DNA from: Deltaproteobacteria bacterium
GTDB lineage: Bacteria; Chloroflexota; Dehalococcoidia; Dehalococcoidales; BS750m-G39
Reading direction: 5' to 3'
Assembly (NCBI GenBank): GCA_030606505.1
Contig: JAUWGI010000002.1
Location: forward strand, 1 to 21,842
Length of the DNA: 21,842 bases
The position numbers and the translations under genes were made by a program. This document shows positions 14,983 to 21,141 of this stretch, piece after piece (position 1 is the stretch's first letter; each line of letters begins with the position of its first letter). Below the pieces are notes generated by a model. That model saw only the letters and a list, made by a program, of their open reading frames with translations. It was not told where the DNA came from and ran no database searches.

Positions 14983-16689
14983 CTATCGTAATACCTCTTT
15001 AAGCTCTTGGTAAATCTGTGGGAAGGTAAAGTGCTTCAGTCTGGCCGCCCCCGAAGGACAGGCGGCGGCGCAGTTGCCGCAGCCGTGGCATAAGACCTCG
15101 TTGACCACTGATATCCGCCGGTCTTCATCGAAGGTAATGGCGCCGTAGGGGCAAACTTCGATGCAGGTCTTGCAGCCGGTACAGAAGCTCTCTAATATCT
15201 GGGAAGTTTTGACTTCCAGTTCTAATTTCCGGCCGGGAACCAGGGCGGAGAGTATCTTGCCGGCGGCGGCCTCGGCCTGCACTATCGACTCGGCGATACT
15301 CTGCGGCCCCCGGGCGCAGCCGATAACGAATACGCCCTCCACCGCCGATGCCACCGGGGAAAGCAGCTGGTGCTCCTCGGCCAGGAAGCCCTTGTCGTCT
15401 TGAGGGATGTTCAGCATTTCGGCAAACTTCCTGGCGTCACTACTGGTTTCCATCGCCGGCAGGAGGATTACCATGTCTACCGCCAGGTCACCTTTGGCGC
15501 CGGTTTCCGTTTCATATTTGACAGTCAGCCCCTTATCACCGCCGGCGATTTCGGTCACCGCCGAGCGGACAAACTCAACCCCGGATTCTCTGGTATCTTC
15601 ATAAAATTTCTGGTTGGCTTTGCCGGGGATACAGAGGTCGGAGTAGAAGTGGGCTATCTTTACTCCCGGCAGCTGGGACTGTAGCATCCGGTCGAACTTG
15701 AAGGAGTAGAGACAGCATACCTTGGAGCAGTAGCCCTTCTCGGCCCGCCCTACGCAGTGGATGATGGCCGCCGACTTGGGCGGCTGGCCGTTTTTGAGCA
15801 GGACTTTGCCTTGAGTCGGGCCGTCGGCGAGGTTCATCTCCTCAAAGTCCAGACTGGTGTAGACATCGTCGAGTGTGCCGTAGCCGTACTGGGGCAGCCC
15901 TTTGGCGTCGAACAGCTCGAATCCGGTAGCCAGCACCACCGCGCCGACATTGAAGTTTTGTTCTTTGTCTTCTTTATCCTCGGCCTTGCTGACCACCTTG
16001 ACCTCAAAATTGCCCAGGAAGCCCAGAATCTGCTCGGCCTCGCTCTCGGTAAGCACCTCGATGTTCTTGCTTTTCTGGAGGCGCTCTATCTCCCCGGCTA
16101 TCAGGCCCGGCCCCGATTCCATATTGACAAAAAGCTTGCTGAAACGCTTGGTTTTGCCTCCCAGGGAGGCGGTTTTCTCGACTAAATAGACCTTCCGGTC
16201 AGGGGCGGCCAGTATCTGGCTGGCTTTAATGCCGGCAATGCCCCCGCCGATTACCAGGACGTCGGGATTGCACTCCATCCCTTTCTTCTCCAGGGCGGTG
16301 TGGTAGTGGACCCGGCTGATGGCGGCCCTTATCTGCCTTATCGCCTTGTCGGTGGCTTCTTCCCCATCCGGGGTGACCCAGGCGCACTGCTCGCGTATAT
16401 TAACTAGCTGGAAGAGGTAGGGGTTAAGGCCGGCCTGCTCGCATACTTTCATGAAGGTGGTTTCGTGCTGCTTGGGTGAACAGGCGGCCACCACCAGGTG
16501 GGTTAAGCCGTTCTCGGTGATACTTTGCTTCAGGTACCCCTGCCCGTCGCCGGAGCAGAGCAGCTTGTATCTATCGGCAACCTCTACGTCTTTAAGCGCC
16601 GAGACCGCCGCCAGCACTTTGTCGATGTCCACTTTATCGGCGATGTTAGTCCCGCACTCGCATACGTATACGCCCAGTCTCTTGGCCAT
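14983..16689 (-). CDS. HdrA-like flavoprotein 1 (N-terminal and C-terminal Fe-S domains)
   Basis: This 568-residue protein is related to heterodisulfide reductase subunit A, the FAD protein that can bifurcate electrons in Hdr complexes. The HdrA N-terminal domain is present (VYVCECGTNIADKVD with Cys10 and Cys12; CSGDGQ at 45; AACSPKQHETTF at 68-79; NIREQCAWV). A Rossmann FAD fold with GGGIAG at 148-153 follows. The conserved GRAEKGYCSKVCC segment comes next. It ends in a two-cluster ferredoxin with Cys503, 506, 509, 513, 534, 537, 540 and 544. The ferredoxin inserted in the middle of classic HdrA, and the CxxC after the FAD loop, are missing (NMESGPGL replaces the usual DCxxC). The ribosome binding site is GAGGT. 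HdrA1 plus a separate MvhD resembles QmoB, which joins these two parts in one chain. Confidence 0.88.
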   Translation of the reverse strand: MAKRLGVYVCECGTNIADKVDIDKVLAAVSALKDVEVADRYKLLCSGDGQGYLKQSITENGLTHLVVAACSPKQHETTFMKVCEQAGLNPYLFQLVNIREQCAWVTPDGEEATDKAIRQIRAAISRVHYHTALEKKGMECNPDVLVIGGGIAGIKASQILAAPDRKVYLVEKTASLGGKTKRFSKLFVNMESGPGLIAGEIERLQKSKNIEVLTESEAEQILGFLGNFEVKVVSKAEDKEDKEQNFNVGAVVLATGFELFDAKGLPQYGYGTLDDVYTSLDFEEMNLADGPTQGKVLLKNGQPPKSAAIIHCVGRAEKGYCSKVCCLYSFKFDRMLQSQLPGVKIAHFYSDLCIPGKANQKFYEDTRESGVEFVRSAVTEIAGGDKGLTVKYETETGAKGDLAVDMVILLPAMETSSDARKFAEMLNIPQDDKGFLAEEHQLLSPVASAVEGVFVIGCARGPQSIAESIVQAEAAAGKILSALVPGRKLELEVKTSQILESFCTGCKTCIEVCPYGAITFDEDRRISVVNEVLCHGCGNCAAACPSGAARLKHFTFPQIYQELKEVLR

Positions 16690-16699
16690 TTCTTAACCT

Positions 16700-17980
16700 C
16701 TATCCCGATCGGGAAAGTATTCTGCCTGCCGTGGCTTCCGCCTCGGCTATCGTCTCGGCTATATCTTTAGGGCCCTGGGCACAGCCGGCAATAAATATAC
16801 CGTCCTGCGCCGTGGCCACCGGGGTAAGGTCCGGTTCCTTCTCGCTGAAAAACCCCTCCCGGCTCTGGGGGATATTCAGCATCCCGGCCAGTTTGGCCGA
16901 GTCGGCCCCCGGTTCCAGCGCCGGGTTAAGGATAACCATATCCGCCGCCAGGGTATTTTCCTTGCCCTCGTCGGTTTTATATTTAACCGCCAGTTCTTTT
17001 GCTGACTCTGAAACTCCGGTTACTTCAGCCCGGATGAAATCAACCCCGCTCTCTTTTACCTTCTGGTAGAATTGTTGATAGGCTTTACCGGGAATGCAGA
17101 GGTCGGAGTAGAATTGGGTTATCTTCAGTTCGGGCAGTTTGTTCTTTAAGAAGTGACAAAGCTTGAGAGCGGCCATACAGCATACCGAAGAACAATAGCC
17201 CTTTTCCTCCCGCCCCACGCAGTTGATGATAGCCACCGACTTTGGTGCCTCTCCGCTCTGGAGGGTAATCTGCCCCTGGGTGGGGCCGTTGGAGGCGCAT
17301 ATCCGTTCAATCTCCATGGCGGAGTAGACGCCGCCCAGCTTCTTATAGCCGTACTGGCTGGTTTTGTTGATGTCGAACATGCTGAAGCCGGTGGCGACGA
17401 CGATGGCGCCGACCTTAAGCTCAAGTTCCTTGTCCTGCTGGTTGAAGTCGATAGCCTCGAAGGCACAAGCTTCCTGGCAGGCCTGGCAATCCTGCCCTTT
17501 GAAGCGCAGGCAGTTCTCAGTATCAATGACGGGGACATTGGGCAGGGCCCCGGCACAGGGAATATAGACTGCCTTTCTCTTGGTGAGCCCTTCCTCGAAT
17601 TCGTTGTCCACCTCTACCGGGCAGGGGTCAAAGCAGGCGCTGCAGCCGATGCAGTTGACCAGGTCGATATATCCGGCCTTTTGTTTGATTTTCACCGAAA
17701 AGTCGCCGGCAGCGCCGCTGACCGCCTCAACCTGGCTGAGCGTCAGCAGCTCGATGTTCTCGTCGGCCAGCAGCTCCTGCTGCTTGGGGGCTATCATGCA
17801 GGTGGCGCAGTCCATGTTGGGGAATACCTCTTCGAACTTGATGACGTTGCCGCCGATATAGGATGTCTTCTCGATGAGGTATACCTTTCTCCCCGAGTTG
17901 GCCAGCAGCAGGCTGGCCTCAATTCCGGCAATACCGGCCCCGATGACCAGCACCGGGGCGTTTTCTTTTTTATCAGTCAT
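16700..17980 (-). CDS. HdrA-like flavoprotein 2 (short, QmoA-like)
   Basis: This 426-residue HdrA-type protein begins directly with the FAD fold (VLVIGAGIAGIEASLL, GxGxxG at 14-19) and lacks the HdrA N-terminal domain. It keeps what HdrA1 lacks: FPNMDCATCMIAPK (Cys58, 61) and an inserted ferredoxin with Cys110, 113, 116, 120 and Cys157, 165, 168, 172. VGREEKGYCSSVCC is shared with HdrA1. It has no C-terminal ferredoxin. Length and plan recall QmoA. ATG 17980 is chosen because GGTGAG precedes it; ATG 17998, which overlaps the mvhD stop as ATGA, is nearly as good. Longer upstream starts would run deep into mvhD and are rejected. It lies 10 bp ahead of hdrA1. Confidence 0.87.
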   Translation of the reverse strand: MTDKKENAPVLVIGAGIAGIEASLLLANSGRKVYLIEKTSYIGGNVIKFEEVFPNMDCATCMIAPKQQELLADENIELLTLSQVEAVSGAAGDFSVKIKQKAGYIDLVNCIGCSACFDPCPVEVDNEFEEGLTKRKAVYIPCAGALPNVPVIDTENCLRFKGQDCQACQEACAFEAIDFNQQDKELELKVGAIVVATGFSMFDINKTSQYGYKKLGGVYSAMEIERICASNGPTQGQITLQSGEAPKSVAIINCVGREEKGYCSSVCCMAALKLCHFLKNKLPELKITQFYSDLCIPGKAYQQFYQKVKESGVDFIRAEVTGVSESAKELAVKYKTDEGKENTLAADMVILNPALEPGADSAKLAGMLNIPQSREGFFSEKEPDLTPVATAQDGIFIAGCAQGPKDIAETIAEAEATAGRILSRSG

Positions 17981-17994
17981 CGCACTCTCACCGG

Positions 17995-18420
17995 TCATAG
18001 TGAAATTTTTGTCTTCATGGGGTTGGGCCCCAGTTCCATAATCTGCCCGGCGAATTGGTTGGCTACCTCCCCGAATCTCTGCCCCTCGGAGGCCGATACC
18101 CAGGCCAGCATGAGCCTTTCCGTGTCCAGCCCCAGGGTCTCCAGGGTTTTCTTTAACAGGGCGAATCGGCGGCGGGCATAGTAGTTCCCTTCTCTGTAGT
18201 GGCAATCGCCCGGATGGCATCCGGCGATAAGCACGCCGTCGGCTCCCTGTAGCAGGGCGGTGGCCACCAGCACCGGGTCAACCCGGCCCGAGCACATCAC
18301 CCTGATAACCGATAGCGATGCCGGGATTTCCAGCTTGGCCGCCCCGGCCAGGTCGGCGCCGGCATAAGAACACCAGTTACAGAGAAAGCCAACTATCCGC
18401 GGTGTGAATCCTTCTCCCAT
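17995..18420 (-). CDS. MvhD-like [2Fe-2S] hydrogenase/heterodisulfide reductase delta subunit, paralog 1
   Basis: This 141-residue protein matches the MvhD/FlpD family, which passes electrons from a dehydrogenase or hydrogenase to HdrA. The motif series is complete: RIVGFLCNWCSYAGADLAG (Cys14, 17), RVMCSGRVD (Cys43), GVLIAGCHPGDCHYREGN (Cys68, 73) and LMLAWVSASEG. The start at ATG 18420 is fixed by GAGG seven bases upstream; in-frame codons further up lie within the tusA gene. It is immediately upstream of hdrA2, as expected for its docking partner. A second copy, sharing the FLCNWCSYAGADLAG run, begins the operon. Confidence 0.93.
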   Translation of the reverse strand: MGEGFTPRIVGFLCNWCSYAGADLAGAAKLEIPASLSVIRVMCSGRVDPVLVATALLQGADGVLIAGCHPGDCHYREGNYYARRRFALLKKTLETLGLDTERLMLAWVSASEGQRFGEVANQFAGQIMELGPNPMKTKISL

Positions 18421-18430
18421 CGATACCTCG

Positions 18431-18655
18431 TTAGAACTGGATTTGCGCTTTGTGCTTGCCGCCGCCCTCATCCAGACAGAAGAGCAGCGTCTTGTTCATC
18501 TTGCCACACCAGGCTTCGACATCTTTGGGAAAAGACTCACAATCAGCCATTACTTCTACGGTGTCTCCAGCGGGAATACTTTTAGCCATTATGGCCAGCT
18601 TCAACACCGGTTGGGGACATTTTAGCCCCAGGACATCCAGGGTATGTACAGCCAT
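18431..18655 (-). CDS. tusA: TusA-family sulfur carrier protein
   Basis: This 74-residue protein carries sulfur as a cysteine persulfide. The family motif GLKCPQPVLKLA has the active Cys13 in Cys-Pro-x-Pro near the N-terminus, as in all TusA proteins. DCESFPKDVEAWC (Cys39, Cys50) is the common second motif in TusA-like proteins of anaerobes, and Cys60 is additional. A perfect AAGGAGGT lies before the ATG. Its neighbours are a DsrE-like protein and MvhD/HdrA, a setting in which TusA would deliver or accept sulfane sulfur for an Hdr-like complex rather than modify tRNA. That role is inference. Confidence 0.92.
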   Translation of the reverse strand: MAVHTLDVLGLKCPQPVLKLAIMAKSIPAGDTVEVMADCESFPKDVEAWCGKMNKTLLFCLDEGGGKHKAQIQF

Positions 18656-18708
18656 AGTTACCTCCTTATTGTTATAGCCTTTACTTCTATGTATTTCAGA
18701 AGGGTATT

Positions 18709-19062
18709 TTAGAAAGAGAAGGTTATATTAGCGTCCGCAATTGAGGCCATAAACGAAGTCGCCCCCACTATTTCCACGCCTTCCCTGAAGTCCTCGGGCT
18801 TCAGGTCCTTATTCTCTAGTGCAAGCTCGCAGACCAGTATCTTGCCGCCCAGCTCAACTATACCGTTGTACAGCTCCACGATGTCGGGCAGGCCCTTACC
18901 GGAGATTTTCTCCAGCTCCCCTTTGACCATGGTCGGGGCGCCGCCGGGGCAGCAGAATATGGTTAAATCATCCCCGCTGCCAGCCGCGCTGGAGCCCAGA
19001 ATCATGGGCGGAAAAATGTTAGATGGTTCTGAACCATTGACTGTGATTGCTACTTTAGCCAC
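18709..19062 (-). CDS. DsrE-family sulfurtransferase-like protein
   Basis: This 117-residue DsrE/DsrF-type protein has the beta strand AKVAITVN at the start, a mid-chain DLTIFCCPGGAP (Cys37, Cys38), and the conserved LGGKILVCELALE with Cys78 in the position of the persulfide-bearing Cys of the family. The C-terminal GATSFMASIADANITFSF completes the fold. The start is GTG 19062, backed by AAAGGAGG. DsrE-like proteins exchange persulfide sulfur with TusA, encoded next. The GCC-rich loop makes it nearer to the DsrE2-like group than to DsrE of the DsrEFH hexamer, but I see no membrane segment. Confidence 0.85.
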   Translation of the reverse strand: MAKVAITVNGSEPSNIFPPMILGSSAAGSGDDLTIFCCPGGAPTMVKGELEKISGKGLPDIVELYNGIVELGGKILVCELALENKDLKPEDFREGVEIVGATSFMASIADANITFSF

Positions 19063-19118
19063 GTAAAACCTCCTTTTAAAAATCTTTGTGACCAGGCTAA
19101 ATGCCAGAGTCTTGTCCC

Positions 19119-19574
19119 TCAGCCAGCCGTCGCTTCTTGTAACCGTTCACTATCTCTGGATAAGCCCTTTCTAATTGGATTGGGGCCAAGCTCCTTTATC
19201 GTCTGGGTAAAATTATTCACTGTTTCGGCCATCTTGGGCCCTTCAGAGGCTGATACCCACTCCAGTCTGAGTCTGTCTTTGCCGATACCCACCGCCTCCA
19301 GGAAGGGGAATAATCCGGTCATTTTTCTTCGGGCGTTTAGATTTCCCTTCTGGTAGTGGCAATCTCCGGGGTGACAACCGCAGACCAGGACACCATCGGC
19401 GCCGGCGACAAAGGCTTTCAGTATCAACCTTTCGTCAACCCGGCCCGAGCACATCACCCTTATCACTCTCATGTTGGGCGGGTATTTTTTTCGCGAGGTA
19501 CCGGCCAGGTCAGCGCCGGCATAGGAACACCAGTTACAGAGGAAACCGATTATCCTTGGTTCAAATTCAGCCAT
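19119..19574 (-). CDS. MvhD-like [2Fe-2S] delta subunit, paralog 2
   Basis: This 151-residue MvhD/FlpD homolog is the first gene of the operon. The motifs are RIIGFLCNWCSYAGADLAG (Cys13, 16), RVMCSGRVD (Cys42), GVLVCGCHPGDCHYQKGN (Cys65, 67, 72) and LRLEWVSASEG. Compared with paralog 1 it has one extra Cys (65) and a longer C-terminal tail with basic residues. ATG 19574 aligns with the start of paralog 1; GTG 19580 two codons upstream is the alternative. It is separated from hdrA2 by dsrE, tusA and the other mvhD, so it may serve a different partner than paralog 1. Confidence 0.92.
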   Translation of the reverse strand: MAEFEPRIIGFLCNWCSYAGADLAGTSRKKYPPNMRVIRVMCSGRVDERLILKAFVAGADGVLVCGCHPGDCHYQKGNLNARRKMTGLFPFLEAVGIGKDRLRLEWVSASEGPKMAETVNNFTQTIKELGPNPIRKGLSRDSERLQEATAG

Positions 19575-19657
19575 TATCACCGTCTCAGACTATCAATCTG
19601 CCCGCCGGCAGCATTATATGTTAAAATTAAGTATGGTAAAAGTAACAGCCAGAAAAG

Positions 19658-19663
19658 TATAAT
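19658..19663 (+). promoter_or_regulatory. -10 box of the CsoR/CstR-family regulator gene
   Basis: TATAAT on the plus strand lies at the left edge of the operator, so transcription would begin inside it and be autoregulated. The -35 area is weak. The leader to ATG 19732 is about 60 bases. Confidence 0.45.
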
Positions 19664-19688
19664 ACCCTATAGGGGTATGGTACGTCAA
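19659..19688 (-). promoter_or_regulatory. Promoter of the mvhD-dsrE-tusA-hdr operon
   Basis: On the minus strand TTGACG (19683-19688) and TATTAT (19659-19664) are spaced by 18 bases, about 85 bp upstream of the ATG at 19574. The -35 hexamer matches five of six consensus bases. The spacer and -10 are covered by the CsoR-type operator at 19662-19678, so a bound repressor would block RNA polymerase directly. Confidence 0.7.
19662..19678. promoter_or_regulatory. CsoR/CstR-type operator
   Basis: The 17-bp sequence ATACCCTATAGGGGTAT is a near-perfect dyad: ATACCC and GGGTAT arms around a TATAG centre. It has the A/T-TACCC...GGGTA form known for CsoR-family repressors that recognise a G/C tract within flanking A/T. 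It is centred between divergent genes for a CsoR-family protein and a sulfur-carrier/HdrA operon, and it overlaps both promoters. Confidence 0.8.
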
Positions 19689-19731
19689 GTCAATAGGCAG
19701 TTAAGAATTAAATTAACTTATGGAGGATAGC

Positions 19732-20013
19732 ATGGCTGAGCAAGAGGTGTCGAAAGCAATGCTGGTTAATCGTCTCAAAAAGATTGAAGGGCAGATTCGC
19801 GGTATTCAGAAAATGCTCGGAGATGACCGTGAATGCGAGGGTATTCTTACCCAGTTGGTGGCAGTACGCGCTGCTATTGAGAGTGTCGGTGCCCTGGTGT
19901 TGAATAACTATATGAAGATTTGCTTCCGTAAAGGTGAGGAGACGGAAGAGGATAGTATCAGTTCGTTAGCCCGTTGTGTGGCTCTTTGGGGCAGGGTGCA
20001 TGTCGGGGAATAG
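19732..20013 (+). CDS. CsoR-family repressor, CstR-like (persulfide-sensing type)
   Basis: This 93-residue all-helical repressor of the CsoR/RcnR/CstR family has KAMLVNRLKKIEGQIRGIQKML (about 8-29), then RECEGILTQLVAVRAAI with Cys35 and NNYMKIC with Cys64. The two Cys are 29 residues apart, as in CsoR and CstR. At the position of the copper-binding His (four before the second Cys) there is Tyr60, so the Cys-His-Cys copper site is incomplete while both reactive cysteines remain. This is the CstR pattern, in which persulfides link the cysteines and release DNA. Cys82 is additional. The start is fixed by GGAGG before ATG 19732. It is divergent from the sulfur operon and shares an operator with it. 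Confidence 0.88.
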   Translation: MAEQEVSKAMLVNRLKKIEGQIRGIQKMLGDDRECEGILTQLVAVRAAIESVGALVLNNYMKICFRKGEETEEDSISSLARCVALWGRVHVGE

Positions 20014-20019
20014 GCTACT

Positions 20020-20211
20020 TCACAAATCATGTTGTCGGGAGATAAAGTCTTTAACCCGGCGCTCGAAAGTCGGGCGCTTGAGCAGCACCCGGCGCTGGCA
20101 TTTGAGGCATCTGATGCCGATGTCGGCGCCCACCCTTACCACCTGCCACTGGTCACTGCCGCAGGGGTGCCGTTTCTTGAGGCGGACGATATCACCCGGG
20201 CTTATCTCCAT
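20020..20211 (-). CDS. DUF951 family protein
   Basis: This 63-residue protein matches DUF951, a small basic family found mostly in Firmicutes and Chloroflexota. The match covers [20 protein letters not shown], then [26 protein letters not shown]. His15, Cys17, Cys35 and Cys38 could form a small zinc site, and the many Lys/Arg residues suggest RNA or DNA binding; no function is established. It sits 10 bp after pyrF in the same direction and is probably co-transcribed, and it converges on the repressor gene (6 bp gap). Confidence 0.88.
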   Translation of the reverse strand: MEISPGDIVRLKKRHPCGSDQWQVVRVGADIGIRCLKCQRRVLLKRPTFERRVKDFISRQHDL

Positions 20212-20221
20212 GCCGGCTACC

Positions 20222-21043
20222 TCAGGGAGTCAGGGTGAGGGTGGAACGGTAGTAGTTGATTCTCTCCCGCAGGTCGGCGGCCACCCGCCGCGCCGCCTCG
20301 GCGAAGTCCTTGTCCTGGGAGGCGTATATAACCTGCCGTGACGAGGTTAAGATAGCTTTCCGGCCCATGGCGTTGACCCCGTAGCGCACTGACGAAGCCA
20401 GGTCGCCCCCCTGGGCACCGATGCCGGGTATAAGCAGTAGCATGTCGGGGTGGCTCTGCCTTATTAGCTTTAGTTCCTCGGGGTAGGTGGCGCCCACCAC
20501 CAGCCCGATGTTACCCTGTTTGTTCCAGAGGGCGGCTCTGATGGCCACTATCTCGAAGAGGGAGAGCTGCGCCTTCTCGGTCTCGAAGCGCAGGTTCTGG
20601 AAATCGACGGCGCCGGGGTTGGAGGTGCGGCAGAGGACGAAGACTCCCTTGTCCCAGTACTCGATAAAAGGCTCTATCGAATCAAAGCCGAGGTAGGGGT
20701 TGACGGTAGCGGCGTCACAGCCCAGAGTGACAAAGATAGCCCTGGCGTAGGCCCGGGCGGTGTTGCCGATGTCGCCCCGTTTGCCGTCGCCGATTACCGG
20801 GATATGTTCCGGTATGCATTTAATGGTGCGCTTGAGGATATCGATGCCGTCGTCGAGGGCTTCGTAGAAGGCGAAGTTGAGCTTGTAGGCGCAGACCAGC
20901 TCCGAGGTGGCGTCGATAGTTGACTTGTTGAATTTAAAAACGTCCACTTTAGGCGGCATCAGCTCCGGGTCGTGATCAAGCCCGATGCAGAGCAGGCTGT
21001 TGTTCTTATCGGTGGTATAGTTCAGCTTTTCGTCGAAGTTCAC
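20222..21043 (-). CDS. pyrF: Orotidine 5'-phosphate decarboxylase (type 2)
   Basis: This 273-residue enzyme converts OMP to UMP, the last step of de novo pyrimidine synthesis. The catalytic charged network of the type-2 form is seen: [10 protein letters not shown] (Lys54) and [18 protein letters not shown] (Asp86, Lys88, Asp91). [12 protein letters not shown] and [10 protein letters not shown] follow, and near the C-terminus comes [10 protein letters not shown], the phosphate-binding loop. The start is GTG 21043, preceded by AGGGGG at good spacing. A longer in-frame start at 21139 is rejected because the promoter (TTGACG-17-TATCAT) lies within that extension. Confidence 0.95.
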   Translation of the reverse strand: MNFDEKLNYTTDKNNSLLCIGLDHDPELMPPKVDVFKFNKSTIDATSELVCAYKLNFAFYEALDDGIDILKRTIKCIPEHIPVIGDGKRGDIGNTARAYARAIFVTLGCDAATVNPYLGFDSIEPFIEYWDKGVFVLCRTSNPGAVDFQNLRFETEKAQLSLFEIVAIRAALWNKQGNIGLVVGATYPEELKLIRQSHPDMLLLIPGIGAQGGDLASSVRYGVNAMGRKAILTSSRQVIYASQDKDFAEAARRVAADLRERINYYRSTLTLTP

Positions 21044-21061
21044 CTCACACCCCCTGCGTTG

Positions 21062-21090
21062 ATGATACCAGCCGCTAATATAGGCGTCAA
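21062..21090 (-). promoter_or_regulatory. Promoter of pyrF
   Basis: The minus strand shows TTGACG (21085-21090), a 17-base spacer, and TATCAT (21062-21067), 18 bases before GTG 21043. It is the best sigma-70-like promoter in the window and decides the pyrF start. Confidence 0.75.
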
Positions 21091-21103
21091 GTGGGTTATT
21101 AAA

Positions 21104-21132
21104 TTGTGGCTGGTTGGCGGCGGTGCTATAAT
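21104..21132 (+). promoter_or_regulatory. Promoter of folC, close to the start codon
   Basis: TTGTGG (21104-21109), 17 bases, TATAAT (21127-21132). The -10 ends nine bases before GTG 21142, so the transcript would have almost no leader. It overlaps the upstream region of the divergent pyrF promoter. Confidence 0.6.
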
Positions 21133-21141
21133 TAGCCAACC

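Noticed and set aside
17153..18181. Long open frame of 342 codons on the plus strand opposite hdrA2 and mvhD1
   Set aside because: It lies antisense to strongly conserved motif-bearing genes, has no ribosome binding site and no familiar motif. Long antisense frames are expected in this GC-rich coding region.
17981..18220. N-terminal extension of HdrA2 of about 80 residues
   Set aside because: It overlaps mvhD1 in another frame, is Pro/Gly/Arg-rich like a shadow translation, and the HdrA2 FAD fold starts right after the ATG at 17980.
19023..19037. 15-bp palindrome ATGGTTCTGAACCAT near the start of the dsrE-like gene
   Set aside because: It is within codons 9-14 of a well-supported gene, and the arms may be a chance result of the Asn-Gly-Ser-Glu-Pro codons. 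No promoter is next to it.
19732..20013. Copper-responsive CsoR controlling copper export
   Set aside because: The copper-ligand His is Tyr60, and no copper ATPase or chaperone is nearby; the neighbours are sulfur carriers.
21044..21139. Longer PyrF with 32 extra N-terminal residues
   Set aside because: The TTGACG-17-TATCAT promoter lies inside it, and a good ribosome binding site precedes GTG 21043.
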